Below are positions 1-7,926 of a stretch of 49,367 nt of DNA, piece by piece. Origin of the DNA: GCA-2401155 sp045047085 (GTDB lineage Bacteria > Pseudomonadota > Alphaproteobacteria > Rhizobiales > Rhizobiaceae); assembly GCA_045047085.1 (NCBI GenBank), contig JASFYT010000086.1, positions 1-49,367 on the forward strand. The letters are read 5' to 3'. The translations under genes were made by a program, and so were the position numbers. Within the stretch, counting starts at the first letter, position 1; every line of letters starts with the position of its first letter. The notes under the pieces were generated by a model. That model did no database searches. It was not told the origin of the DNA and saw only the letters and a list, made by a program, of their open reading frames with translations.

Positions 1-632
1 TAATGGCAGCCGGAACAGTCTCCGGTCTTGCCCGTTATTCTGCCACTGAGGAGTGCGAGCAATTCGTTTTGTGGCTCGATGCCCATACGGATTTTCATAC
101 GCTCGACAGTACAACCAGTGGTAATTTACATGGAACGCCACTTGCATATTTTACCGGCGAAGAGGGGTTTGGGAATTTCTATCCTGAACTGGAAACCCCC
201 GTAAAGCCTGAGAATATTTGTATGTTGGGAATTCGTTCCGTTGATGGCGAGGAACAGTCCAGATTATCAAAAATTGGCTTGGATATAAATGACATGCGTA
301 CAATCGATGAGACTGGAATTGCCGAGCCGTTACGTAAGTTCCTTGAACGTGTCAGATTCAGCAATGGCCGGCTGCATGTAAGTTTTGATGTGGATTTTCT
401 TGATCCATCGATTGCCCCGGCGGTTGGAACTTGTGTTCCTGGTGGCGCTACCTTTCGCGAGGCACATCTGGTTATGGAAATGCTCCATGACAGTGGCCTT
501 GTGACGTCATTGGATGTGGCCGAACTCAATCCTTTTCTAGACGAACGCGGGCGTACCGCGACCTTAATGGTTGATCTTGTTGCAAGCCTGTTTGGCAAGC
601 GCGTGATGGACCGCCCAACCCGGAGCTTTTAG
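1..632 (+). CDS. rocF: Arginase/agmatinase-family ureohydrolase, 5' end outside window
   Basis: Predicted to hydrolyse L-arginine to ornithine and urea in the cytoplasm with a binuclear manganese centre. The visible part has the DAHTD metal motif near the start, the Asp-x-Asp metal motif in SFDVDFLDPS, then GTCVPGG and a C-terminal ELNP motif, all typical of the family. About 210 residues are visible; the N-terminal third, including the usual GGDHS motif, lies upstream of base 1, so the ATG at 3 is an internal methionine. The stop is one base from the ornithine cyclodeaminase start, giving a consecutive arginine-to-ornithine-to-proline route. Agmatinase or another ureohydrolase cannot be fully excluded, but the cyclodeaminase neighbour favours arginase. 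Confidence 0.88.
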   Translation, partial: MAAGTVSGLARYSATEECEQFVLWLDAHTDFHTLDSTTSGNLHGTPLAYFTGEEGFGNFYPELETPVKPENICMLGIRSVDGEEQSRLSKIGLDINDMRTIDETGIAEPLRKFLERVRFSNGRLHVSFDVDFLDPSIAPAVGTCVPGGATFREAHLVMEMLHDSGLVTSLDVAELNPFLDERGRTATLMVDLVASLFGKRVMDRPTRSF

Positions 633-633
633 C

Positions 634-1701
634 ATGAATACTCACGCAGTTTTACCTCCAAAAGATATCAATATCATTCCCTTTGTCAGCGTTGATAACA
701 TGATGAAGCTAATTCTCGATATCGGGATTGAAACTTTTCTGAAGGAACTGGCTGCTTATGTGGAAGAGGATTTTTTGCGCTGGCCGCTATTTGATAAAAC
801 ACCGCGCGTGGCCTCCCATTCAAAGGAAGGCGTGATTGAACTTATGCCAACCAGCGATGGTGAAATCTACGGTTTTAAATACGTGAATGGCCACCCAAAA
901 AATACCAAGGAAGGATTGCAAACCGTCACCGCATTTGGCGTGTTATCTGATGTCAATACGGGCTATCCGGTGTTGTTGACCGAAATGACGATATTGACAG
1001 CGTTGCGAACCGCCGCGACATCGGTCACTGCCGCTAAATTTCTTGCTCCGAAGGGGGCAGATACCATGGCAATTATAGGCAATGGAGCGCAATCGGAATT
1101 TCAGGCAATTGCATTCAAAGCCATATTGGGGGTCAATAAGCTGCGTTTATTTGATATTGATCCGGGGGCAACTGATAAATGCGCCTCCAACCTTGCCGGT
1201 ATGGGGTTTGAGATTGTTAAATGTGGTTCACCGCAAGAGGCCGTAGAAGGCGCGCAAATTATCACTACTGTGACTGCTGATAAACAATGTGCAACCATCC
1301 TGAGCGATAATATGGTGGGCGCAGGTATCCATATTAATGCGATCGGCGGCGATTGCCCCGGTAAAACTGAATTGCATAAAGACATTCTTCTGCGTTCGGA
1401 TATTTTTGTGGAATATCCGCCCCAAACAAGGGTTGAAGGTGAGATACAGCAGCTTGATGATGATTACCCAGTGACCGAATTATGGGAGGTTATTTCCGGT
1501 GATAAAGAGGGGCGAACAAGTGCAAATCAGACTACGCTTTTTGACAGCGTTGGCTTTGCAATCGAAGACTTTTCGGCCCTTCGTTATGTCCGAGACAAGC
1601 TGATTAGTACGGAATTTTATGACATGTTGGATATGATAGCTGATCCCGATGAGCCAAGGGACTTGTTCGGCATGTTGTTAAGAGCACAGGCGGCTGCCTA
1701 G
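634..1701 (+). CDS. ocd: Ornithine cyclodeaminase
   Basis: Converts L-ornithine to L-proline and ammonia with tightly bound NAD, feeding arginase-derived ornithine into proline. The 355-residue length is normal for bacterial OCD. The Rossmann region is visible as AIIGNGAQSEFQ, preceded by the substrate-side segment LTEMTILTALRTAATS. A later GGDCPGKTEL segment, with Asp where OCD has its catalytic acid, and a VEYPPQTRVEGE stretch are OCD rather than alanine-dehydrogenase features. It starts one base after the arginase stop, so the two are almost certainly co-transcribed. A divergent or convergent regulator of the Lrp type follows, as is common for arginine/ornithine catabolism. Confidence 0.93.
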   Translation: MNTHAVLPPKDINIIPFVSVDNMMKLILDIGIETFLKELAAYVEEDFLRWPLFDKTPRVASHSKEGVIELMPTSDGEIYGFKYVNGHPKNTKEGLQTVTAFGVLSDVNTGYPVLLTEMTILTALRTAATSVTAAKFLAPKGADTMAIIGNGAQSEFQAIAFKAILGVNKLRLFDIDPGATDKCASNLAGMGFEIVKCGSPQEAVEGAQIITTVTADKQCATILSDNMVGAGIHINAIGGDCPGKTELHKDILLRSDIFVEYPPQTRVEGEIQQLDDDYPVTELWEVISGDKEGRTSANQTTLFDSVGFAIEDFSALRYVRDKLISTEFYDMLDMIADPDEPRDLFGMLLRAQAAA

Positions 1702-1715
1702 AGCGAGTTTGATAA

Positions 1716-2180
1716 TTAAGACAAATTGATTGGTAGTGGGCGCTGTTCAGTAATTGCTTCCATGGCAAAATAGGAATTGATGGAGTCAAAGTCCATTCCG
1801 CTTATCAAACGCTGATAGACGTTATCGTAGCTTTCCATGTTTTTGGTGACAATTTTTAAAAAATAGTCATAGTCGCCGCCAAGCCTGTAAAACTCTATCA
1901 CCTCCGGTATTTTATCTACTTGTTTGCTGAACTTTTCGAGCCATTCTGCGGAGTGGTAGCGTGTTCGCAGCATGACAAATACCACTAAATTTAAATCAAG
2001 TTTCTTACGATCAAGATGTGTGGATTGTCCGGTGATGATTCCGTTTTTTCGGAGCGTTTGCACCCGGTGCCAGCAGGCGTTTGGGGACAGGTTGACCTCA
2101 TCCGCAAGTGCGCGCTGGGAAATGTCGCTGTCCTTCTGCAAGGCTTTAAGTATGGCTACGTTAAATTTATCGAGTTTCAT
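1716..2180 (-). CDS. Lrp/AsnC-family transcriptional regulator
   Basis: A 154-residue protein with an N-terminal helix-turn-helix (residues about 5-50: DISQRALADEVNLSPNACWHRVQTL) and a C-terminal RAM ligand-binding domain (from about residue 65). It ends 14 bases from the ornithine cyclodeaminase stop (convergent) and is divergent from the class V aminotransferase-like gene at 2314. Such regulators commonly respond to an amino acid and control adjacent amino-acid catabolic genes, so arginine or ornithine is a reasonable ligand guess, but nothing in the sequence proves it. The 133-base space to 2314 is AT-rich and should hold both promoters and the binding sites. Confidence 0.9.
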   Translation of the reverse strand: MKLDKFNVAILKALQKDSDISQRALADEVNLSPNACWHRVQTLRKNGIITGQSTHLDRKKLDLNLVVFVMLRTRYHSAEWLEKFSKQVDKIPEVIEFYRLGGDYDYFLKIVTKNMESYDNVYQRLISGMDFDSINSYFAMEAITEQRPLPINLS

Positions 2181-2313
2181 GGAGATTTATCGATCAAATT
2201 ATAATATTTTCATAAAAATAGCTAATTAATATGGAAAAATATCGTTTCTTTTGGAGGTATCATACCGCAATTGTCTGGTTTTGGGAACCGGGTGAATGAA
2301 TGGAGAGATACTC

Positions 2314-3714
2314 ATGATACTCGAACGGTTTGCGAAGAACATCAAATCCGGAAATGTAGTGGCGCAATTAAGTGCTGGATTGATCGGAGAGCGGATACCC
2401 ATTCACGGGCCATTCGGGGAGAAAGAACTGATATATGCCGATTACACGGCCTCTGGTCGGGCGTTGCGTCAGATTGAGGAATTTATCCTCAGTGAGGTAT
2501 TGCCCTATTATGCAAACAGCCACACAGAAGCCTCATATTGTGGAGCATTCATAACCGGTTTGCGCGAGCAGGCGCGGGAGTTGATTGCGGACCAAGTGAA
2601 TGCAGATGATGATTGTACGGTGATATTTACAGGTTCTGGTGCCACATCTGCGATCAATCGGCTTGTTGCGCTTAGTGGCATTGCAGATATATCTGGAGAT
2701 GAAACTCCGGTGGTTTTGGTTGGACCATATGAACACCATTCCAACATATTGCCGTGGCGTGAAAGTGGTGCCGAAGTCGTTGATATTCCCGAGGGTGAGG
2801 GCGGTGGTCCCGATCTGGAGGTTTTGGAAAGTAAATTAAAATTCTATCAAGGTCGCCCTCTTGTAATAGGTGCGTTTTCGGCGGCATCTAATGTCACAGG
2901 TATTGTTAGTGATGTGGACGCGGTAACAAGGCTTTTGAAACGTTATGGTGCATTGGCTTGTTGGGATTATGCGGGCGGTGCTCCTTATTTGCCAATTGAT
3001 ATGAACCCAGTTGCCGGACCAAATTTGGACGCGGTATTCTTATCGCCACATAAATTCCCGGGAGGGCCGGGGGCGTCCGGCCTGTTGATTATTCGCGATA
3101 ATATGGTTCGCTCTACCCGGCCCACATGGCCGGGTGGTGGTTCTGTCTCCTATGTGTCGCCATGGGCGCATGATTATCTGGATAGTCTTACTGAACGAGA
3201 AGAGGCGGGCACGCCAAATGTTATTGGAGATGTTAGGGCGGCGTTGGTGTTTGTTATCAAAGCAGCAATTGGCACTGCATTCATACGGCAGCGGGATGAG
3301 GAATTGGTTTCAAGAGCTTTTGCTGTCTGGCAGGAAAATCCCAATATTGAAATTCTTGCCCCTAATGCCTGCCATCGATTGCCTATCTTTTCCTTTGTCA
3401 TCCGTGATGCTGCTGGGGAGGTCGTTCATCATGGGCAGGTAACCCGTATGTTGAGTGATGTTTATGGTATTCAGGCACGGGGAGGTTGTGCGTGTGCTGG
3501 GCCCTACGGGCACCGATTGTTAGGGGTCGAAAAGTCGTTATCTGAACAAATTAGGCGTTCTATTGCTGCTGGAAGTGATGATGACAAACCCGGTTGGACA
3601 CGCCTGAACCTTGGTTATCTGATGGATGATACCACCGTTGATTTTATTATTGAGAGTGTCGATGATCTGGCCAGAAATTGCGCTACTCAGCAAAAACGAT
3701 ATCAGCAAGCTTGA
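2314..3714 (+). CDS. Class V aminotransferase / cysteine desulfurase-like PLP enzyme
   Basis: A PLP enzyme of fold type I, about 466 residues. The PLP lysine is expected in LSPHKFPGGPGASG (K247 from this start). The N-terminal YADYTASGRAL and NSHTEASYCG segments and the C-terminal GGCACAGPYGHRLLG are typical of the SufS/Csd-like branch. I chose the ATG at 2314 because GGAGAG lies 6 bases upstream; an in-frame ATG at 2296 has no such site. At about 465 residues it is longer than SufS (about 410), with additional C-terminal sequence. Its substrate is unknown. The divergent Lrp-type regulator suggests an amino acid. There are no suf or isc genes nearby, so a housekeeping sulfur-transfer role is less likely. 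Confidence 0.82.
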   Translation: MILERFAKNIKSGNVVAQLSAGLIGERIPIHGPFGEKELIYADYTASGRALRQIEEFILSEVLPYYANSHTEASYCGAFITGLREQARELIADQVNADDDCTVIFTGSGATSAINRLVALSGIADISGDETPVVLVGPYEHHSNILPWRESGAEVVDIPEGEGGGPDLEVLESKLKFYQGRPLVIGAFSAASNVTGIVSDVDAVTRLLKRYGALACWDYAGGAPYLPIDMNPVAGPNLDAVFLSPHKFPGGPGASGLLIIRDNMVRSTRPTWPGGGSVSYVSPWAHDYLDSLTEREEAGTPNVIGDVRAALVFVIKAAIGTAFIRQRDEELVSRAFAVWQENPNIEILAPNACHRLPIFSFVIRDAAGEVVHHGQVTRMLSDVYGIQARGGCACAGPYGHRLLGVEKSLSEQIRRSIAAGSDDDKPGWTRLNLGYLMDDTTVDFIIESVDDLARNCATQQKRYQQA

Positions 3715-3752
3715 AGCCCCAAACCGCTTTATCTGGCTGTTTCAAACTTGCT
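3704..3752. terminator. Candidate bidirectional terminator between convergent genes
   Basis: AGCAAGCTTGAA (3704-3715) pairs with TTCAAACTTGCT (3741-3752) with one mismatch, and the inner GCC/GGC can extend the stem. It overlaps the last codons of the aminotransferase gene and lies 3 bases from the fumarase stop, between convergent genes. There is no long T-tract, so termination is inferred from position and symmetry. Confidence 0.4.
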
Positions 3753-3755
3753 GTA

Positions 3756-5153
3756 TTATGCGCTGGGTCCAATCATCAATTCAGGACGCACGAGCCTATC
3801 AAATTCTTCTTCACTTACGTAGCCAAGTCGAAGCGCTTCTTCCTTCAATGTGGTGCCGTTTTTATGAGCGCATTTTGCAATTTCGGTGGCTTTATCATAT
3901 CCGATTAAAGGTGCAAGTGCGGTCACAAGCATCAGTGAGCGTTCCATTAGGGAGCGGATATTGTCTTCATTTGCTTCTATCCCGCTGACACAACGATCTG
4001 CAAAGCTGCGTGATGCGTCGGCCAACAATTGTACTGATTGCAGCAATGCGTAACCCATAACCGGCTTAAAAACGTTTAGCTCAAAATGCCCCTGACTTCC
4101 GGCAAATGAGATGGTTGATTGATTTCCGTGAACCTGCGCACACACCATGGTTAGCGCTTCGCACTGGGTTGGGTTCACTTTGCCCGGCATGATGGATGAC
4201 CCGGGTTCGTTTTCTGGCAGAGATAATTCGCCAAGACCAGATCTTGGACCGGAACCCAGAAAGCGGATGTCATTGGCAATTTTAAACAATGACATAGCTA
4301 CGGTGTTCAGCCCGCCATGGGCAAATACATATGCATCATGGGCGGCCAGGGCTTCAAATTTGTTCGGCGCAGTCACAAAGGGCAAATTGGTGATGCTGGC
4401 TACTTCAGCGGCAAACTCTTCAGCAAATCCCAGCTTGGTATTTAGGCCTGTACCCACTGCGGTACCACCTTGCGCCAATTCATATAAACCTTCCAGGCCT
4501 TGATTTAGTCGTTTGATTCCCATTTTCAATTGAGCCGCATAACCGCTAAATTCCTGACCCAATGTAAGTGGCGTCGCATCCTGGGTATGGGTGCGGCCGA
4601 TCTTCATAATCTCAGACCAGCCTTCAGCCTTTTCAGTGAGTTTGAGATGTAGATGCTCCAGCGCGGGTATGAGTGTTGAGTTTATTTCCCGCGCTGCAGC
4701 GATGTGCATTGCAGTTGGGAATGTGTCGTTCGACGATTGGCTCATATTGCAATGATCATTGGGATGCACTGGGTATTTTGATCCGATTTCACCGCCCATA
4801 ATTTCAATCGCACGATTGGCGATAACTTCATTGGCATTCATGTTGGACTGGGTTCCAGATCCTGTTTGCCAGACTGAAAGCGGGAAATGGTCGTCGAGTT
4901 TTCCTGCTACAACTTCTCCTGCAGCCTGATCAATTGCCTCGGAAATGGGAGCGTCAAGTTTGCCTTGCGCCAGATTTACCCTAGCCGCCGCTTGTTTGAT
5001 AATACCTAAAGCGTGTACCAGTGGTTTGGGCATGGTTTCGCTGCCGATGGGAAAATTGATCAATGAACGAGCAGTTTGCGCTCCATAATATTTGTCATTT
5101 GGAATTTCGAGTGCACCAAATGAATCGGTTTCAAAGCGGCTTGTTGAAGACAT
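3756..5153 (-). CDS. fumC: Fumarate hydratase, class II
   Basis: TCA-cycle enzyme interconverting fumarate and L-malate, iron-independent, cytosolic homotetramer. The 465-residue length is standard. Diagnostic segments are TGSGTQSNMNANEVIANRA (about residue 97-115), the HPNDHCNMSQSSNDTFPTAMH region, GRTHTQDATPLTLGQE, and the signature GSSIMPGKVNPTQCE near residue 320. It lies 18 bases downstream of a GntR/FCD regulator on the same strand and is probably co-transcribed with it. That is an odd setting for fumC and may link it to catabolism that yields fumarate. Aspartase and argininosuccinate lyase share the fold, but the motifs fit FumC best. Confidence 0.95.
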   Translation of the reverse strand: MSSTSRFETDSFGALEIPNDKYYGAQTARSLINFPIGSETMPKPLVHALGIIKQAAARVNLAQGKLDAPISEAIDQAAGEVVAGKLDDHFPLSVWQTGSGTQSNMNANEVIANRAIEIMGGEIGSKYPVHPNDHCNMSQSSNDTFPTAMHIAAAREINSTLIPALEHLHLKLTEKAEGWSEIMKIGRTHTQDATPLTLGQEFSGYAAQLKMGIKRLNQGLEGLYELAQGGTAVGTGLNTKLGFAEEFAAEVASITNLPFVTAPNKFEALAAHDAYVFAHGGLNTVAMSLFKIANDIRFLGSGPRSGLGELSLPENEPGSSIMPGKVNPTQCEALTMVCAQVHGNQSTISFAGSQGHFELNVFKPVMGYALLQSVQLLADASRSFADRCVSGIEANEDNIRSLMERSLMLVTALAPLIGYDKATEIAKCAHKNGTTLKEEALRLGYVSEEEFDRLVRPELMIGPSA

Positions 5154-5171
5154 TAGATGGGCCCCTGTTAC

Positions 5172-5891
5172 TTAGTTGGTTGGAGATAAATTAGCCATTA
5201 AGGCACTGACAACCGTATCAGATGTTCGTTGAATATGTTTGCCAATTTCCTTCTTTGCGAGCTGCGAATTCCGATCCATGGCAGCTTCAAATATTGCACG
5301 ATGCTCTAGACTGATATCGCGTGTTTTCACTGATGTTACGCGAGAAAGACAGCGATATCTGGCATGTTGACTAAACATGGTTTGCCGCATTCTCAACAAC
5401 CATTTGGAGTTGCAGGCACCAACTAAAGCATCGTGAAATTTCTGGTTACGGATTTCCCACTCAGCCATTTCGTGGATGCCCTGATCCATGCGCCGCTCTA
5501 TTTGTTCCAACCGGTGGAAGGTGGCGATTAGACCCAGTTCCCATTCATCACTGGCATTTTCTATAGAGGATTCCACAGCCTGCATTTCCAGCATTTTTCG
5601 CATGTTGCCGATGTCTAGCGCATCTTCAACAGACATTGCCGCCACAACGCAGCCACGTTGTCCGGTCAAATGGACGAGATGATCGCTGGAAAGACGTGCT
5701 AGGGCTTCGCGTAGCGGTCCGGTGCCCAAATCGTAGCGCTCACGCAGCATATCGATTTTCAGCTTAAGCCCGGGCTCCAAAGCGCCTGTGATGATGTCTT
5801 CCCGGATCAAGCGATAGGCTTTCTCGGAACTTGTCCGAGCAGGAATTTCGAGAAATATTCCCGTCATTGCCAATGAATGTTCTGCAGACAT
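5172..5891 (-). CDS. GntR-family regulator, FadR/FCD subfamily
   Basis: 239 residues with an N-terminal winged helix (about 22-85: AYRLIREDIITGALEPGLKL...LRERYDLGTGPLREALARLSSD) and a C-terminal all-helical FCD effector domain (about 95-225). The start is supported by AGGAGAG just upstream on the minus strand. It precedes fumC by 18 bases and is divergent from the ring-cleavage operon at 6202. The shared upstream region holds two 16-bp palindromes that are good operator candidates. FCD regulators usually sense small carboxylates, so a pathway acid or a TCA intermediate is a plausible ligand; this is inference. Confidence 0.9.
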   Translation of the reverse strand: MSAEHSLAMTGIFLEIPARTSSEKAYRLIREDIITGALEPGLKLKIDMLRERYDLGTGPLREALARLSSDHLVHLTGQRGCVVAAMSVEDALDIGNMRKMLEMQAVESSIENASDEWELGLIATFHRLEQIERRMDQGIHEMAEWEIRNQKFHDALVGACNSKWLLRMRQTMFSQHARYRCLSRVTSVKTRDISLEHRAIFEAAMDRNSQLAKKEIGKHIQRTSDTVVSALMANLSPTN

Positions 5892-5956
5892 TTATCTCTC
5901 CTAGGCGGTGGCAGTAGCATCAACGCTGAAAAATTGGAATGTACCAGTAATTGACT

Positions 5957-5972
5957 AAAATATCGATATTTT
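5957..5972. promoter_or_regulatory. Palindromic operator candidate 1
   Basis: AAAATATCGATATTTT is a perfect 16-bp palindrome between divergent transcription units, 66 bases upstream of the GntR start. It matches the second palindrome at 5986 in 15 of 16 positions. Confidence 0.6.
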
Positions 5973-5985
5973 TGTTGATTTAGAA

Positions 5986-6001
5986 AAAATATTGATATTT
6001 T
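5986..6001. promoter_or_regulatory. Palindromic operator candidate 2
   Basis: AAAATATTGATATTTT differs from the first site only at one central base. Centres of the two sites are 29 bp apart, close to three helical turns, which would allow two regulator dimers on nearly the same face. Confidence 0.6.
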
Positions 6002-6201
6002 ATGGTGAGTAAGTTGCTCAATCCGGAATTGATATACCTAGCATGAAGATGATTGGTAATCGATTTGAGTGGGAATGTGCTGGGGGCTTGTTTGAAGTTG
6101 GTTCTTTCGTCGAAGGGCGTTACGTTGAGTGGAGAAATAGGTACCCATGCTTGTGTTGTTGGAAGTTGGAGCAGGTAATCAATGTTGTTCAGGAGGTAAG
6201 T

Positions 6202-7059
6202 TTGGCAAATCAATTTCGTGACCTTTGCTATGTCCGTATTGCGACCAGTGATTTGCAAAAATCTGCCGATTATGCGGCTGATATTTTGGGTTTGCAATTG
6301 TTTGAAAAGAACGATGAAACAGCTTTTTTCCGCTCTGATGATCGGGCTTATTCGGTTTGTTATTCTACCTCTTCCAATGACAACGCAATTGCTTTTACGC
6401 TGGCCACTTCAGATGAATTGTACGCACTTTCGGAGATGGTTGAAGCAAATGGAATTTCCGTCACACAACTAACTGATGCCGATTGCGTGATGCGCAAAAT
6501 CAAATCCGGTTGGTCATGCGTGGCCCCAAATGGCATAGTCGTTGAATTTATTTGGCGGCCTTTAACATCGGGTTGGCGATATCATGGCCCGCGTGATGCA
6601 GGGATTACCGAGTTTCAGGGCGTCTCATTATGTTGTTCAGATATTGCGGCGAATGAAAAGTTCTGGACGGAAGTTATTGGTCTAACTGTCTCTGATTGGG
6701 CGGGTGATGCCTGCTATTTGCGTTTCGATGATGAAGCCCACCACCGATTGGCCCTTTATCCATCCAAAAAGGACGGTCTGTTTGGTGTTGGTTTTGCCGT
6801 TGAAGGCATTAACAATGTTATGCAGAATTTCTATTTTTTTGAGGGACGGCAATTGCCGGTGATTCATGGTCCGGGCAAACAAACGGCTTCCGGCATGATG
6901 TTTGTGACTACAAGTGGGCCTGACGGAATTCTGTATACATTTGGTGCTGGAATGGCAGCGGGGGAAAACCGTGTGCCCCGACAATTCCCTGCAAATCCAC
7001 ATACCCATTGCGAATGGGGATCAACCACCCATCAAACAGAATTCCTTGGTGAAAGGTGA
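6202..7059 (+). CDS. VOC/extradiol-dioxygenase-like protein, metal-site degenerate
   Basis: 285 residues from the TTG at 6202, which has AGGAGG 5 bases upstream; the upstream ATG at 6043 would add 53 unrelated residues. Two VOC domains (about 5-120 and 135-255) as in type I extradiol dioxygenases. It aligns without gaps over long stretches to the next gene (both have RYHG.RDAGIT at 126-136 and DEKFW/NEKFW at 151-155). The three iron-ligand positions are G140, G195 and T246 here, against H140, H194 and E245 in the neighbour. The HH pair near 180 that supplies the acid-base histidine in BphC-type enzymes is kept. It may be a non-catalytic partner of the next protein, or have another ligand. 6-base gap to the next gene. 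Confidence 0.85.
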   Translation: MANQFRDLCYVRIATSDLQKSADYAADILGLQLFEKNDETAFFRSDDRAYSVCYSTSSNDNAIAFTLATSDELYALSEMVEANGISVTQLTDADCVMRKIKSGWSCVAPNGIVVEFIWRPLTSGWRYHGPRDAGITEFQGVSLCCSDIAANEKFWTEVIGLTVSDWAGDACYLRFDDEAHHRLALYPSKKDGLFGVGFAVEGINNVMQNFYFFEGRQLPVIHGPGKQTASGMMFVTTSGPDGILYTFGAGMAAGENRVPRQFPANPHTHCEWGSTTHQTEFLGER

Positions 7060-7065
7060 AGCGCG

Positions 7066-7923
7066 ATGATAGAACTTGAAGACGTTGTGTATTGCCGATT
7101 AGGAACGCCTGATCTGGAAAGCGCTGAATGGTTTGCAACCAATATTTTGGGGTTGGAAGTAGCTGAGCGCCGCAAGGGTGCGGTGCATTTTAAATCAGAC
7201 AGTCGCGACCACACACTTTGCTATTTCGAAGCGGATCCTGAAGATCAGGTAACGGCATTTGAAATCGGTTCCTCGGCGCAACTGCGTGCTGCGGCAGCGA
7301 CTTTGGAAGGGTTGGAACATCAGGTGCATTTTGGTTCACGTGCCGAGTGCGAAGCACGTCACGTGCATGAATTCATTCGATTCAATGATCCAACGGGTAA
7401 CAAGATAGAATTTGTTGTGCGACCAATGATGACTGGTCAGCGTTATCACGGCACAAGAGATGCGGGCATCACAGGCTTTAGTCATGTGGGGCTTTGCACG
7501 ACCGATGCTGAACGGGACGAAAAATTCTGGACTACGGTTTGCAATGCACGGGTTTCTGACCGTATTGGCGATGCACCTCTGATGCGGTTGGGCACAATCC
7601 ATCATTCCATCGCGTTGTTTCCCTTCCATAAACCGGGCATTCAACACATTAATCATCAGGTAGAGGGGACGGATGATATTCAGCGTTCCCATAGTTTGGT
7701 TCGTGAACAACAAATCAACATCACCTTTGGCCCGGGGCGGCATCCGACTTCTTCCGCGCAGTTTTTGTATTTTACCGGACCGGACGGGATGACGTTTGAA
7801 TATTCCACTGGCGTGCGGGAAATCCATGACGAGCCACTTTGGCGGGATCGGCAATTTGCTTTTGCACCAGCCGGGTTTTGCCAATGGGGTGCCGCTCCCA
7901 ATATTGACGCCTTCAAGGATTAA
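7066..7923 (+). CDS. Extradiol ring-cleavage dioxygenase-like VOC protein
   Basis: 285 residues, two VOC domains, predicted to open a catecholic ring next to the hydroxyls (meta cleavage) with Fe(II) or Mn(II). Ligand candidates by alignment of motifs to BphC-type enzymes are H140 (FSHVGL), H194 (GIQHINH) and E245 (GPDGMTFEY); H180 of the HHSIAL motif is the likely acid-base residue. It sits between its degenerate paralogue and a class II aldolase/decarboxylase-fold gene, followed by a hydroxymuconic semialdehyde dehydrogenase. That order resembles the cmtC-cmtD type of carboxylated catechol degradation, so a catechol carboxylate substrate is a fair guess. Exact substrate unknown. Confidence 0.83.
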   Translation: MIELEDVVYCRLGTPDLESAEWFATNILGLEVAERRKGAVHFKSDSRDHTLCYFEADPEDQVTAFEIGSSAQLRAAAATLEGLEHQVHFGSRAECEARHVHEFIRFNDPTGNKIEFVVRPMMTGQRYHGTRDAGITGFSHVGLCTTDAERDEKFWTTVCNARVSDRIGDAPLMRLGTIHHSIALFPFHKPGIQHINHQVEGTDDIQRSHSLVREQQINITFGPGRHPTSSAQFLYFTGPDGMTFEYSTGVREIHDEPLWRDRQFAFAPAGFCQWGAAPNIDAFKD

Positions 7924-7926
7924 TCC

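Larger units (their letters stand above)
5892..6201. promoter_or_regulatory. Divergent intergenic control region
   Basis: 310 bases between a GntR gene (minus) and the first VOC gene (plus). It is AT-rich and holds two nearly identical palindromes at 5957-5972 and 5986-6001. Reading frame continues open upstream of the VOC gene to an ATG at 6043, but that extension is Cys/Trp-rich, unlike VOC proteins, and lacks a ribosome site, so I treat it as leader sequence. AGGAGG at 6191-6196 is the ribosome site for the TTG start at 6202. Confidence 0.6.

Noticed and set aside
2296..2313. Earlier ATG for the aminotransferase-like gene
   Set aside because: No ribosome site precedes it, and the GGAGAG that serves the ATG at 2314 lies inside this extension.
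6043..6201. Upstream ATG extension of the first VOC gene
   Set aside because: The added 53 residues are unlike VOC proteins, and AGGAGG sits exactly before the TTG at 6202, where the alignment to the neighbouring paralogue begins.
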